This document shows positions 19,255 to 27,537 of a stretch of DNA of 64,000 nucleotides, in pieces. The stretch is from Rhizobium rhododendri (GTDB lineage Bacteria; Pseudomonadota; Alphaproteobacteria; Rhizobiales; Rhizobiaceae). The first letter of the stretch is position 1; every line of letters starts with the position of its first letter. The translations under genes and the position numbers were made by a program. The notes under the pieces are model-generated. The model saw only the letters and a program-made list of their open reading frames with translations. It did not search any database and was not told the DNA's origin. The stretch spans positions 930,001 to 994,000 of the forward strand of contig NZ_CP117267.1 of NCBI RefSeq assembly GCF_007000325.2, read 5' to 3'.

Positions 19255-20499
19255 ATGTCCGCATTCACCTTCATCCACGCCGCCGACCTCCATCTTGGCA
19301 GTCCCTTCCAGGGGCTGGCACTGAAGGATGCCGACATTGCAGCTGTGTTCGTCGATGCCAGCCGTAAGGCCTTCTCGACGCTGGTCGATCGTGCGGTCGA
19401 GCGCAGGGTGGATTTCTTCGTCATCGCCGGTGACGTCTATGACGGCGACTGGAAGGACAACAAGATCGGGTTGTTCTTCAACCGCGAGATGGCGCGGCTG
19501 GAGCGGGCTGGAATCCCCGTCTATCTGCTGAAAGGCAACCACGACGCCGAAAGCGTCATCACCCGGACGATCACGCTGCCCGACAACGTCCACCAGTTCC
19601 CGACCGGAAAACCCGGCACTTTCAAGCTGGAGGCCTTGAAAGTCGCGCTGCACGGGCAGGGCTTCGCCGACCGCTCGGCAACCGACAACCTGGCGCTCGG
19701 TTATCCGGCCGCGGTCCCCGGCTGGTTCAACATCGGCGTGCTGCACACCTCGCTGACCGGCCGCGAGCCGCATGCCAACTATGCCCCTTGTTCGCTCGAC
19801 GACCTGCGCTCGCGCGGCTACGACTACTGGGCGCTCGGCCATGTTCACGAATATGAGTTGCTGGCTGAAAACCCGGCGATCATGTTTCCCGGCAACCTGC
19901 AGGGGCGAAGCATCCGCGAATGCGGCCCAAAGGGCGCGCTGCTGGTGAGTGTCGAGGATGGTATCGCCACCCACACCCGGATCATCGTCGATGAGGCGCG
20001 CTTCGGCGAACTCGCCGTCCTCGTCGATGTCGATGACGATCAACCGGCGATCCTGCGTCGTATCCAGCAGGCAGTCGAGCCGCTGGTCGAGGCTATGGAG
20101 GAACGCATCCTGGCCCTGCGCATCCGGCTTTCTGGCGAAAGCCACGTCCGCAAGGCGATCATTGCCCGCCGCCAGGATTTTCACGACGAAGTACAGGCAG
20201 CCTGCCATCGTGCGCACGCCGACATCTGGTTGGAGAAGCTTGAGATCAGGCTTGAGGATCCGGCAGGTCGCGCTGTCACCGCCAGCGCGACTGCCGGGCT
20301 GGACCTGGACGCCTTGATCCCGCCGGCGTCAGACTTGCCGCCGGCCGTGATCTCGGAGGCTGAGGCCCGTCTATCGGAAATCGTCGCCAAGCTGCCGGGC
20401 GGTCTCGGCGCCCAGGAACAGCCGCTGGACGTCGATCTGCAATCGCTGCTGGCCGAAGCCCGCGACCTGCTGGTTGCCCGGTCCGGAGGGGCGGTCTAG
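19255..20499 (+). CDS. Metallophosphoesterase / DNA repair exonuclease (YhaO/SbcD-like)
   Basis: A 414-residue calcineurin-like nuclease. The five phosphoesterase motifs are clear: HAADLHLGSPF (residues 8-18), GDVYDGDW, KGNHDAES, VLHTS and GHVHEYE, which bind two metal ions. The C-terminal 130 residues form the helical capping/partner-binding part. It resembles Bacillus YhaO more than SbcD. The partner ATPase starts 3 bp after its stop, so the pair is translated as one unit and probably forms an Mre11-Rad50-like complex. Confidence 0.85.
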   Translation: MSAFTFIHAADLHLGSPFQGLALKDADIAAVFVDASRKAFSTLVDRAVERRVDFFVIAGDVYDGDWKDNKIGLFFNREMARLERAGIPVYLLKGNHDAESVITRTITLPDNVHQFPTGKPGTFKLEALKVALHGQGFADRSATDNLALGYPAAVPGWFNIGVLHTSLTGREPHANYAPCSLDDLRSRGYDYWALGHVHEYELLAENPAIMFPGNLQGRSIRECGPKGALLVSVEDGIATHTRIIVDEARFGELAVLVDVDDDQPAILRRIQQAVEPLVEAMEERILALRIRLSGESHVRKAIIARRQDFHDEVQAACHRAHADIWLEKLEIRLEDPAGRAVTASATAGLDLDALIPPASDLPPAVISEAEARLSEIVAKLPGGLGAQEQPLDVDLQSLLAEARDLLVARSGGAV

Positions 20500-20502
20500 C
20501 CG

Positions 20503-23500
20503 ATGCGTTTCAAGAGCCTGGAAATCCTGCGCTACGGTGCACTCACAGACCGCACCCTGACATTCCGGCCGGACGCGCGGCTGCACATCATCTACGGGCC
20601 CAACGAGGCCGGAAAGTCGTCGGCTCTGGCTGCGATTTCCGATCTGATGTTCGGTTTCCCGACGGCTGCCGAATACAGTTTCCTGCACGAGGCCAACACA
20701 TTGCGGGTCGGCGCCGAAATTGTCAGCCAAGGTGGCCAGAGCCTTGCCTTCCGCCGCCGTCGTGGCCGCAAGAACACGCTGCTGTCGGCAGACGCCGCGG
20801 AAACCGCGTTGCCGGAGGATGCGCTTGCAGCCTTTATCGGGAGTCTCAACCGTGATGTTTTCGAGCGTGCCTTCGGGCTGAATTCCGATCGTCTGCGCCG
20901 TGGTGCTGCCGCGATGCTGAAAGGTGGCGGCGAGATCGGCAGCCTGCTGTTTTCGGCGGCCTCCGGTCTGCTCGGCCTGACGCAGCTGAAGCAGTCGCTG
21001 GAGAATGAGGCCGATCTCATCTTCGGGCCGCGAAAATCCAAGGATCGATCGTTCTACCAAGTGCTCGAGCGCCATGACGAGGCCAAGCGCGCCGAGCGGG
21101 ACAGCGAGCTGAAATCCGGCGACTGGAAACGGCTTTTGGCCGATGCTGCCGATATCGAGGCACAGCTGGCCGCGCTTCAGGCGGAGCGACAGGAGACCAG
21201 GCACACCCTGGACCGCCTGACGATGCTGAAAACGCTGGAGCCGGTGCTGGCAGAAATCGATGCGGAGCAGGATCGGCTAGCCGAGTTCGTCGACCTTGCC
21301 CCGCTGCCGCAGGCTTTTGCAACGGAGCTGGCGCAAGCACTGGCGCGTCGTCAGGCGGTAGAGGCTGCGATCCGCGTTGCCGATGCCGAGATGGACCGCA
21401 TTGCCGACGACATCAGCGCCACCCCTGTAGATGAGGCGATACGGGCAGCGGCGCCGGCGATCATGGCCCGCTACGCCGAGACAGCCGATTATCGTTCCAA
21501 GACCAAGGACATGCAGCGCGTGTCGGGCGAGATCGATGAATTCGACGCCCGTCTGGTGCAGTTCGCCCGCAGGCTTGGCCTTAGCGATGTGGCCGAGGTC
21601 GAGCGCGTTCAGCCCAGCGACGCGGAACTCGCGCGCATCCGCAGGCTCACAAGCGCGGGCATCGCCCTCCATCGCGATCATTCGGATGTCGGCCAGAGAC
21701 TGGCCGAGGCGCGTGACCAGTTGCGGCGCCTTGAGGAGACGGCGGCGAGCGGCAGGCTCATCGACCCCAAGCCCTATCAGGAGCAGATGACCGTTCTGCA
21801 GCCCGATCTGTCTGAACTGTCGCGTCTGGATGCCGTTGCCGTTCAGGTGGAGCGTCTGGAGAGAGACCTCGAGGCGGCCACCGCCCGAATGTCGCCTGCG
21901 ATAGACGACCTCGAGCGTCTGCTGTCCGTTCCCCTGCCGGACATCGCCGCACTTGCCAAGCAGGGCGACACGCTGGCAGAGGCCGAGGCCGATAGCCGGG
22001 ACGCTGCCAACCGACTGGCGGCGCTGGAGAACGAAGCCAGCCAGATCGTCGCAAAGATCGCCGGTATGCAGCACGAGGGCTCGATCGTCACCCGCGAAGA
22101 GATCGCCGAAGCGCGCACCCTGAGAGACGGGGTTTGGCAATCCTTCGCTGCCGCACCGAAATCTACCAAGGACAATGCAGAAGTCGTGTCGCAAGCCATC
22201 CGCGAAGCCGACAGGTTGGCCGACCTGGCGCTGGCCAACGCCGACCGCGTCTCGCGCCACACGCAGCTACGTCTGCGGCAGGCCGAACTCGAGCCGCAAC
22301 TGGAGGCCGCACGGTCCGAGAGCTTCACAAAAGACAAGGCGCTCGAGGCTGCGCGTAAAACGTACCGGCAGCTGTTCGAGCCGGCCGGTGTCAAACCGTT
22401 GTCGCCGGACCGCATGATCGACTGGCGCCGCGCCGTCGACGCTCTCTCCAGGCAGCGTGAAACCCTCAACGACATCAGGGATGAACTGGCTGAACTGAAA
22501 CGCAAGGAAGCGCGGCTCGGACCGGTGCTTGCAGACCTCGCCGATGCGACCGGATATAGCGCCACCGCCTCCCTTGCGCCATCGGCGCTGGCTCGTGGCC
22601 TGTCGCGACACATCGAGACGATAGCCGAGCGCTGGACCGATAGCCGGTCGCTCGAGGGCAAGCGCGCTGCGGCGCGGGAAAACATCGCCGGTCTCGAACA
22701 GCGCCAGTCGGATATCAACGTCTCCATCGCCAAATTCGAGGCAGCCTTTGCCAACGCCGCGCTGGCGATAGGGCTACCGGAAGGCACCACCGTCGATATG
22801 GCGGAGGCGGCGATCGAGATATGGAAGTCGTTGCCGGAAACGCTGACGGAGCGGGAAAACCGCCGCCGCCGCGTCCGTGGCATGCAGCGCGATACGACAG
22901 CCTTCGAGCACGCCGTACGGGATCTCGTGAACGCCATCGCGCCGGACCTGAAGCCGCTGGCGCCCGATGCCGCCGCAGAAGCGCTGCACGAGCGGGCCGT
23001 GTCGGCCAATGCCGGCGACCAGCGCCGCGCGGCTCTGGAAAAGGCCCGCCAGCAGGCCGGGTTACGGCTGGCACGATGCCGGTCGGATCTGGAGGAGGTC
23101 GAGGCCGAACTCGCCGCACTTTCAATACAGGTGCCGGCTGAGCATGACCTCGATGCGCTTCTGGCGCGGCTTGAGGAGCGCCGCCGCCTGCAAAGCCGGC
23201 TCGCTGAAAGCCGGGCGCGATTTGCACTGCAGGCAAACGGACAGGATGAGGCACATGTCCGGGCCGGCCTATCGGGTTTCGACCGGGTCGTGGCGGAGCT
23301 CGAAATCGAGCAACTCGCAGCCCGGGACCAGACTCAGCTCAGCCGGTTTGCCGACCTGAACGTGCGGCTCGCGGAAAACCAGCGGCAACGCCAGCTGCTC
23401 GAGAACGGTGCGGGCGCGGAACTGGCGGTCTTCCAGAAATACGCGGCGGAAGCGGAGGCCAAGGCGCTCGCCCGCGAGTGGCTCGTCCTCAAGCTGGCAT

Positions 23501-23952
23501 CGAGCCTGCTGGCGTCATCCATGGAAACCTACCGAGAGCGGCAGGCAGATCCTGTGATGCGCCGGGCAGGGGAGTTGTTCTCTGTGCTGACAGGTGGCCG
23601 TTTTTCGCGCCTGGTGCAGCTGTATGACGACAGGGACGAGCTGCAGCTACAGGCGGAGCGGACGGGTGGCGAGAAAGTGCCGCTCGACGGCCTCAGCGAA
23701 GGCACCGGCGACCAGCTGTACCTGGCTCTGCGGCTTGCCTTCCTCGAGGACTATTCAGCGCGCAACGAGCCAGCGCCGCTGATTGTCGACGACATTTTCC
23801 AGACGTTCGACGATGATCGCACCGCATCGGGCCTCAAAGCTCTCTGCGGTACGGCTGATCGGTTCCAGACGATTCTCTTCACCCATGAAATGAGTGTCGT
23901 CGATATCGCCACCCGCGAGATCGGCAAGGAGCTCGATCTCATCAGGCTTTAG
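20503..23952 (+). CDS. SMC/Rad50-like AAA ATPase (YhaN-like)
   Basis: An 1149-residue protein. N-terminal half-ATPase: MRFKSLEILRYGALTDRTLT, Walker A GPNEAGKSSAL near 32-42. Long central coiled coils run about residues 180-960, rich in Glu/Arg/Ala with no visible CxxC zinc hook at the middle. The C-terminal half has the signature LSEGTGDQLYLALRLA and Walker B PLIVDDIFQTFDDDR, then the H-loop LFTHE. It starts 3 bp after the nuclease gene. It likely opens DNA ends or bridges DNA for the YhaO-like nuclease. It is not SbcC: the length and hook differ. Confidence 0.85.
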   Translation: MRFKSLEILRYGALTDRTLTFRPDARLHIIYGPNEAGKSSALAAISDLMFGFPTAAEYSFLHEANTLRVGAEIVSQGGQSLAFRRRRGRKNTLLSADAAETALPEDALAAFIGSLNRDVFERAFGLNSDRLRRGAAAMLKGGGEIGSLLFSAASGLLGLTQLKQSLENEADLIFGPRKSKDRSFYQVLERHDEAKRAERDSELKSGDWKRLLADAADIEAQLAALQAERQETRHTLDRLTMLKTLEPVLAEIDAEQDRLAEFVDLAPLPQAFATELAQALARRQAVEAAIRVADAEMDRIADDISATPVDEAIRAAAPAIMARYAETADYRSKTKDMQRVSGEIDEFDARLVQFARRLGLSDVAEVERVQPSDAELARIRRLTSAGIALHRDHSDVGQRLAEARDQLRRLEETAASGRLIDPKPYQEQMTVLQPDLSELSRLDAVAVQVERLERDLEAATARMSPAIDDLERLLSVPLPDIAALAKQGDTLAEAEADSRDAANRLAALENEASQIVAKIAGMQHEGSIVTREEIAEARTLRDGVWQSFAAAPKSTKDNAEVVSQAIREADRLADLALANADRVSRHTQLRLRQAELEPQLEAARSESFTKDKALEAARKTYRQLFEPAGVKPLSPDRMIDWRRAVDALSRQRETLNDIRDELAELKRKEARLGPVLADLADATGYSATASLAPSALARGLSRHIETIAERWTDSRSLEGKRAAARENIAGLEQRQSDINVSIAKFEAAFANAALAIGLPEGTTVDMAEAAIEIWKSLPETLTERENRRRRVRGMQRDTTAFEHAVRDLVNAIAPDLKPLAPDAAAEALHERAVSANAGDQRRAALEKARQQAGLRLARCRSDLEEVEAELAALSIQVPAEHDLDALLARLEERRRLQSRLAESRARFALQANGQDEAHVRAGLSGFDRVVAELEIEQLAARDQTQLSRFADLNVRLAENQRQRQLLENGAGAELAVFQKYAAEAEAKALAREWLVLKLASSLLASSMETYRERQADPVMRRAGELFSVLTGGRFSRLVQLYDDRDELQLQAERTGGEKVPLDGLSEGTGDQLYLALRLAFLEDYSARNEPAPLIVDDIFQTFDDDRTASGLKALCGTADRFQTILFTHEMSVVDIATREIGKELDLIRL

Positions 23953-23954
23953 GC

Positions 23955-24458
23955 TCAGGGGCGCGTGAAGACCACATGCGTGCGCGCAACGGGGAAGCCA
24001 TATTTCGTTACCCAGGCGTTGTTGATCATGCTGCCATCCGGTTGGACGACCATCGAATCATGGAACCGGACGATGTTGGGTTTGCCCTTCGGTTCGAGGT
24101 TGACCAGGTACGTGAATCTCGCGGTCTGGCCGGTAATCTTCACCTCGGTGTCGCCGACCACATCCTCTCGCGTACCGCGATAAGTGTTGGGTCCGGTGCG
24201 CGTGAAGCGCCAGGTCTTGCGGTCGGTCTCGCCGTCCGCATAGCGAAAGTCCTCGCGCAGGGAAAAATGCTTGCCCGACGATGTGCCCGTAAGCTTGACC
24301 TTGAAATCGCGGCTGACGCCGTTGATTGCGCCAAAATGCCCGGTCGCCACGGTGTGCCCCGCAAAGTACTGTTCAAGCCGCAGATCGGCGGCGGATGCTC
24401 CGGCCACGCCCACCAGCTGCAGCAGGGCGGCGGCGATAAGGGTTCGTCCAAAACGCAT
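23955..24458 (-). CDS. DUF3833 family secreted protein
   Basis: A 167-residue precursor with signal peptide MRFGRTLIAAALLQLVGVAG and cleavage after ASA. The body reads LRLEQYFAGHTVATGHFGAINGVSRDFKV and DGSMINNAWVTKYGFPVARTHVVFTR, matching the DUF3833 pattern (FxG...AxG, later WLxxG-like end). It is probably a lipocalin-like periplasmic or outer-membrane-associated protein; the function is unknown. It ends 2 bp from the convergent YhaN-like gene. Confidence 0.75.
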   Translation of the reverse strand: MRFGRTLIAAALLQLVGVAGASAADLRLEQYFAGHTVATGHFGAINGVSRDFKVKLTGTSSGKHFSLREDFRYADGETDRKTWRFTRTGPNTYRGTREDVVGDTEVKITGQTARFTYLVNLEPKGKPNIVRFHDSMVVQPDGSMINNAWVTKYGFPVARTHVVFTRP

Positions 24459-24862
24459 CTATTCTCTCCCGTGATTGCCGGCGTCACCCGTTGGCACGCC
24501 GTTGCAAGACATACGCCGGCATCCCGGGCATGGATCATAGCAAGGGCTCCGCACACGAGGTGCCGCGAGCCTGCGGGGAGGGCTGTATTCGAACCAACCA
24601 ATGCGGCGAGCACGAATCGGCTCCGGATTTCGGCCGAGGGCAAAGGCAACGCTGCTTCGGGCTCGATGGTTTTGGCTGCAAACGGCGGCTCCAACGTGCT
24701 TTGCGGGAAGCCCCGGATGGTCATCCAAAACAAATCACCGGCGGTCATGGAATTGTCTTCAAAGCTGCTTGACACCAAAAGGCGAACCTCGTAGTTAGCC
24801 GCTCATCGAACGGCGAGCCGCTCGGTTGGATACGCAAGTGTCCGGAATGCTTGAAATGAATT
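24459..24862. other. Intergenic region before the tRNA pair
   Basis: About 400 bp. No gene is supported: frames here lack ribosome sites and family resemblance. The last 100 bp carries the candidate tRNA promoter at 24769-24797. Confidence 0.5.
24769..24797 (+). promoter_or_regulatory. Candidate tRNA-Asp promoter
   Basis: TTGACA (24769-24774), a 17-bp spacer, TAGTTA (24792-24797), about 65 bp before the first tRNA. The -35 is perfect. Confidence 0.5.
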
Positions 24863-24939
24863 GCGGGTGTAGCTCAGTTGGTTAGAGTGCCGGCCTGTCA
24901 CGCCGGAGGTCGCGGGTTCGAGCCCCGTCACTCGCGCCA
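24863..24939 (+). tRNA. tRNA-Asp (GUC), copy 1
   Basis: A 77-nt cloverleaf with GCGGGTG pairing to CACTCGC in the acceptor (one G.U), D-arm AGCTCAGTTGGTTAGAG, anticodon arm CCGGC-CTGTCAC-GCCGG with anticodon GUC, T-arm CGGGTTCGAGCCCCG, and encoded CCA. The sequence is identical to copy 2. Confidence 0.97.
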
Positions 24940-25015
24940 TTTCAAGTTAAGCAGATCTTCTGAAGATCGCCTTTCCGGTTGTTTGGGGCCACGGCTTTAG
25001 GGCCACATAATATGC

Positions 25016-25092
25016 GCGGGTGTAGCTCAGTTGGTTAGAGTGCCGGCCTGTCACGCCGGAGGTCGCGGGTTCGAGCCCCGTCACTCGCGCCA
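25016..25092 (+). tRNA. tRNA-Asp (GUC), copy 2
   Basis: Identical over all 77 nt to the copy at 24863, with a 76-bp spacer between them. Probably co-transcribed with copy 1 from the promoter at 24769. The spacer holds a short dyad, AGATCTTC-TGAAGATC. Confidence 0.97.
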
Positions 25093-25468
25093 TTAGCCAA
25101 CGCTGATGACCCCTCCCAGAAAACCTTCGAAAGTGCGGCATAGTGGCATCGAAGCCGTGCGGTTTCTCCTGCTACGTGATCCGATGTCTGGTCACTCAAG
25201 ACATTGCGGCTTCCGATAAGTCTTTATTTTCAATCATAATTCAGTACCTTGCCGACCTGTGCTGCCCTGTCGGTTTCTCTGTCTGCGCGCATAGGTATTA
25301 AGCTTTGCAGCCGACGTGTCCTGATGCGCGTCCAAATCCCCCGTCAAAGCTCTTGCACCGGCGCGTCGCCTGCGCTAACCACGGCGTGTTGCAATGCTCT
25401 TTCGCTTGCTGGGCAATCGCCCCGAGGTGCCGCCCCGGCGCTTCCCCCCGCAGGCAGGGATGGACACC
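25093..25468. other. nuo operon upstream region
   Basis: About 375 bp between the second tRNA and nuoA. The middle part (about 25205-25245) is A+T-rich and is the most likely promoter area, but no pair of boxes with good spacing stands out. The frame that opens at 25394 continues into nuoA; its first 25 codons are not NuoA-like. Confidence 0.5.
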
Positions 25469-25834
25469 ATGACTGGACTTCTGAGCGCCTATATTCCGAT
25501 CGCAATCTTCATCGGAATTGCCCTGATCATCGGCCTTGCGCTGCTGGTCACGCCTTTCGCCGTCGCCTTCAAGGCACCGGATCCGGAAAAGCTTTCGGCT
25601 TTCGAATGCGGCTTCAACGCCTTCGACGATGCCCGCATGAAATTCGACATCCGCTTCTACCTGGTATCGATTCTCTTCATCATCTTCGATCTGGAAGTTG
25701 CCTTCCTGTTTCCGTGGGCAGTGTCGTTCTCATCGATCGGCTGGTTTGGGCTGTGGTCCATGATGGTATTTCTCGGCGTGCTGACCATCGGATTCGTCTA
25801 TGAATGGAAAAAGGGAGCCTTGGAATGGGAGTAG
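25469..25834 (+). CDS. nuoA: NADH-quinone oxidoreductase subunit A
   Basis: A 121-residue membrane subunit with three TM helices. It starts [20 protein letters not shown], the rhizobial NuoA N-terminus, with AGGGA upstream; ATG 25460 is a second possibility. The signature [24 protein letters not shown] includes the Cys/Asp loop that lines the quinone channel, then [17 protein letters not shown]. It is the first gene of the 14-subunit nuo operon and overlaps nuoB by 10 bp. Confidence 0.96.
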   Translation: MTGLLSAYIPIAIFIGIALIIGLALLVTPFAVAFKAPDPEKLSAFECGFNAFDDARMKFDIRFYLVSILFIIFDLEVAFLFPWAVSFSSIGWFGLWSMMVFLGVLTIGFVYEWKKGALEWE

Positions 25835-26409
25835 GCAATAGCAACGCGACGCTGATCGCGCCGCAGCCGAAGGGCCTTGTCGATCCGTCGACCGGCCGTC
25901 CCATCGGCAGCAACGATCCGTTTTTCGGCGAAGTGAACAACGAGCTGGCCGACAAGGGCTTCTTGACGACAACCACCGACAACCTCATCACTTGGGCTCG
26001 TACCGGCTCGCTGATGTGGATGCAGTTCGGGCTCGCCTGTTGCGCCGTGGAAGGCCTGATGCAGGTCTCCGGTCCGCGTTACGACATGGAGCGCTTCGGT
26101 GTTGCACCGCGCGCCTCTCCGCGCCAGTCCGACGTGATGATCGTGGCGGGCACTCTCACCAACAAGATGGCCCCGGCGCTCCGCAAGGTCTACGACCAGA
26201 TGCCCGAGCCGCGCTATGTGATCTCGATGGGATCCTGCGCCAATGGTGGCGGCTACTACCACTATTCCTACTCGGTCGTGCGCGGCTGCGACCGCGTCGT
26301 GCCTGTCGATATCTACGTCCCGGGCTGTCCTCCTACGGCAGAAGCGCTTCTCTACGGCGTGCTCCTGCTGCAGAAAAAGATCCGCCGCACCGGCACGATC
26401 GAACGCTAG
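25825..26409 (+). CDS. nuoB: NADH-quinone oxidoreductase subunit B
   Basis: A 194-residue peripheral-arm subunit that ligates cluster N2 next to the quinone site. N2 cysteines are Cys72-Cys73 (GLACCAVE) plus those in [10 protein letters not shown] and [10 protein letters not shown]. Start 25825 has AAAGGGAG 8 bp upstream. Odd point: after CCAVE the sequence reads [16 protein letters not shown], where most NuoB proteins read MM in this spot, so there is one extra residue and the Met next to N2 is replaced. This could be a clade variant; the gene is otherwise intact. Confidence 0.95.
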   Translation: MGVGNSNATLIAPQPKGLVDPSTGRPIGSNDPFFGEVNNELADKGFLTTTTDNLITWARTGSLMWMQFGLACCAVEGLMQVSGPRYDMERFGVAPRASPRQSDVMIVAGTLTNKMAPALRKVYDQMPEPRYVISMGSCANGGGYYHYSYSVVRGCDRVVPVDIYVPGCPPTAEALLYGVLLLQKKIRRTGTIER

Positions 26410-26427
26410 ATCGAGGGACAAAGTATC

Positions 26428-27045
26428 ATGACTGAAGCCCTGAGCGAACTTGCTGCCTACATCGGCGAAGCGCGCGGCACGCTGGTTTCCTCGTCGGAGA
26501 TCAAGTTTGGCGAACTGACGCTCACAACGGATGTTGATAACATCGTCGCGCTCCTGACATTCCTGCGTGACGATCCGAAATGTGCGTTCATCGCGCTCAC
26601 CGATATCTGCGGCGTAGACTGGCCACAGAGGCCGGAGCGTTTCGACGTGGTTTATCACCTTATGTCGCCGACGAAGAACCTACGCATCCGCATCAAGCTC
26701 GTTACGACGGAAGACCGTGCCGTTCCGTCCGCCGGCGGTGTATTTCGCGGTGCAGACTGGTTCGAGCGCGAGGCATGGGACCTGTTTGGGATCACATTCT
26801 CCGGCCACACGGACCTTCGCCGTATCCTTACCGACTACGGTTTCGAGGGTCATCCGCTGCGCAAGGATTTTCCGACAACGGGCTTAGTCGAAGTACGCTA
26901 CGATGATCTGGCCAAGCGGGTCGTCTACGAGTCGGTCGAACTGAAACAGGAATTCCGCAATTTCGACTTCCTCAGCCCCTGGGAAGGCACAGACTACGTC
27001 CTGCCGCCCGTGGTGCTGCCGGGTGACGAGAAGGCGAAGCAGTAG
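26428..27045 (+). CDS. nuoC: NADH-quinone oxidoreductase subunit C
   Basis: A 205-residue 30-kDa subunit. The family signature is present near residues 112-150: [24 protein letters not shown], then [16 protein letters not shown]. It bridges NuoD and NuoB in the hydrophilic arm and is separate from nuoD, as usual in alphaproteobacteria. The stop codon lies inside GCAGTAGGC, which resembles the repeat units flanking the next gene, so an insertion may have landed at or near the nuoC end. Confidence 0.96.
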   Translation: MTEALSELAAYIGEARGTLVSSSEIKFGELTLTTDVDNIVALLTFLRDDPKCAFIALTDICGVDWPQRPERFDVVYHLMSPTKNLRIRIKLVTTEDRAVPSAGGVFRGADWFEREAWDLFGITFSGHTDLRRILTDYGFEGHPLRKDFPTTGLVEVRYDDLAKRVVYESVELKQEFRNFDFLSPWEGTDYVLPPVVLPGDEKAKQ

Positions 27046-27066
27046 GCGGCAGATTAGGCTATGGGG

Positions 27067-27502
27067 AATAGGCAGTAGGCAATAGTAGGGGAGACTGCGA
27101 CGGCGATTAACTCTTATCAGGATCTGATAGTGTGGAAGCGCTCGATGGATATTGCAGTTGACTGCTACAGCCTGACCAAGACTTTTCCCAAAGACGAAAT
27201 CTACGGCCTCGTTTCGCAGATAAGACGTTCCGCGGCCTCTGTTGCGGCGAATATTGCCGAAGGTTACGGACGAGAAACGACGGGCGCGTACCTTCATCAT
27301 CTGAAGATCGCGCAGGGTTCGCTGAAGGAATTGGAAACGCATCTTATCTTGTGTTCACGCGTGGGATTGATTGAAGCGCATCAACTTGAAACGGCGCTTT
27401 CCACAAGTGAAGAAATCGGAAAAATGCTTCGCTCTCTCGTGCGGCGCCTGCAGGAGGTACGGAGCAAATGAAGGCTAAGACTGAACCGACTGCCTATTGC
27501 CT
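27067..27502. mobile_element. Inserted cassette: four-helix-bundle gene flanked by inverted repeats
   Basis: Between nuoC and nuoD, where closely spaced genes are the rule, lies about 490 bp of extra DNA. Left flank: AATAGGCAGT (27067-27076) and AGGCAATAG (27077-27085). Right flank: their inverted copies ACTGCCTATT (27489-27498) and CTATTGCCT (27494-27502). Inside is one gene of the S23/IVP family. No transposase is encoded, so any mobility would be in trans. The mobile nature is inferred from the position, the repeats and the family's known patchy occurrence. Confidence 0.6.
27130..27471 (+). CDS. Four-helix-bundle protein (23S rRNA intervening-sequence protein family)
   Basis: 113 residues from GTG 27130. 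Family motifs: LTKTFPKDEIYGLVSQIRRS, then SVAANIAEGYGRET and YLHHLKIAQGSLKELETHL. These proteins form a four-helix bundle that oligomerises into a barrel with a basic pore; they occur inside 23S rRNA intervening sequences, and relatives (Avd) help diversity-generating retroelements. Function here is unknown. The conserved N-terminus INSYQDLIVW is encoded upstream of this GTG: the frame is open back to 27079, with GGGGAG (27088-27093) 6 bp before an ACG at 27100, which looks like a mutated ATG. Either ACG is used or the protein is N-terminally shortened. No link to complex I is known. Confidence 0.8.
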   Translation: MWKRSMDIAVDCYSLTKTFPKDEIYGLVSQIRRSAASVAANIAEGYGRETTGAYLHHLKIAQGSLKELETHLILCSRVGLIEAHQLETALSTSEEIGKMLRSLVRRLQEVRSK

Positions 27503-27537
27503 AATGGCTAATGCCTGCAGGAGCGGAGCGACGAGCA

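Noticed and set aside
24491..24772. Open frames between the DUF3833 gene and tRNA-Asp
   Set aside because: No ribosome site, no recognisable domain, low-complexity composition; likely chance frames.
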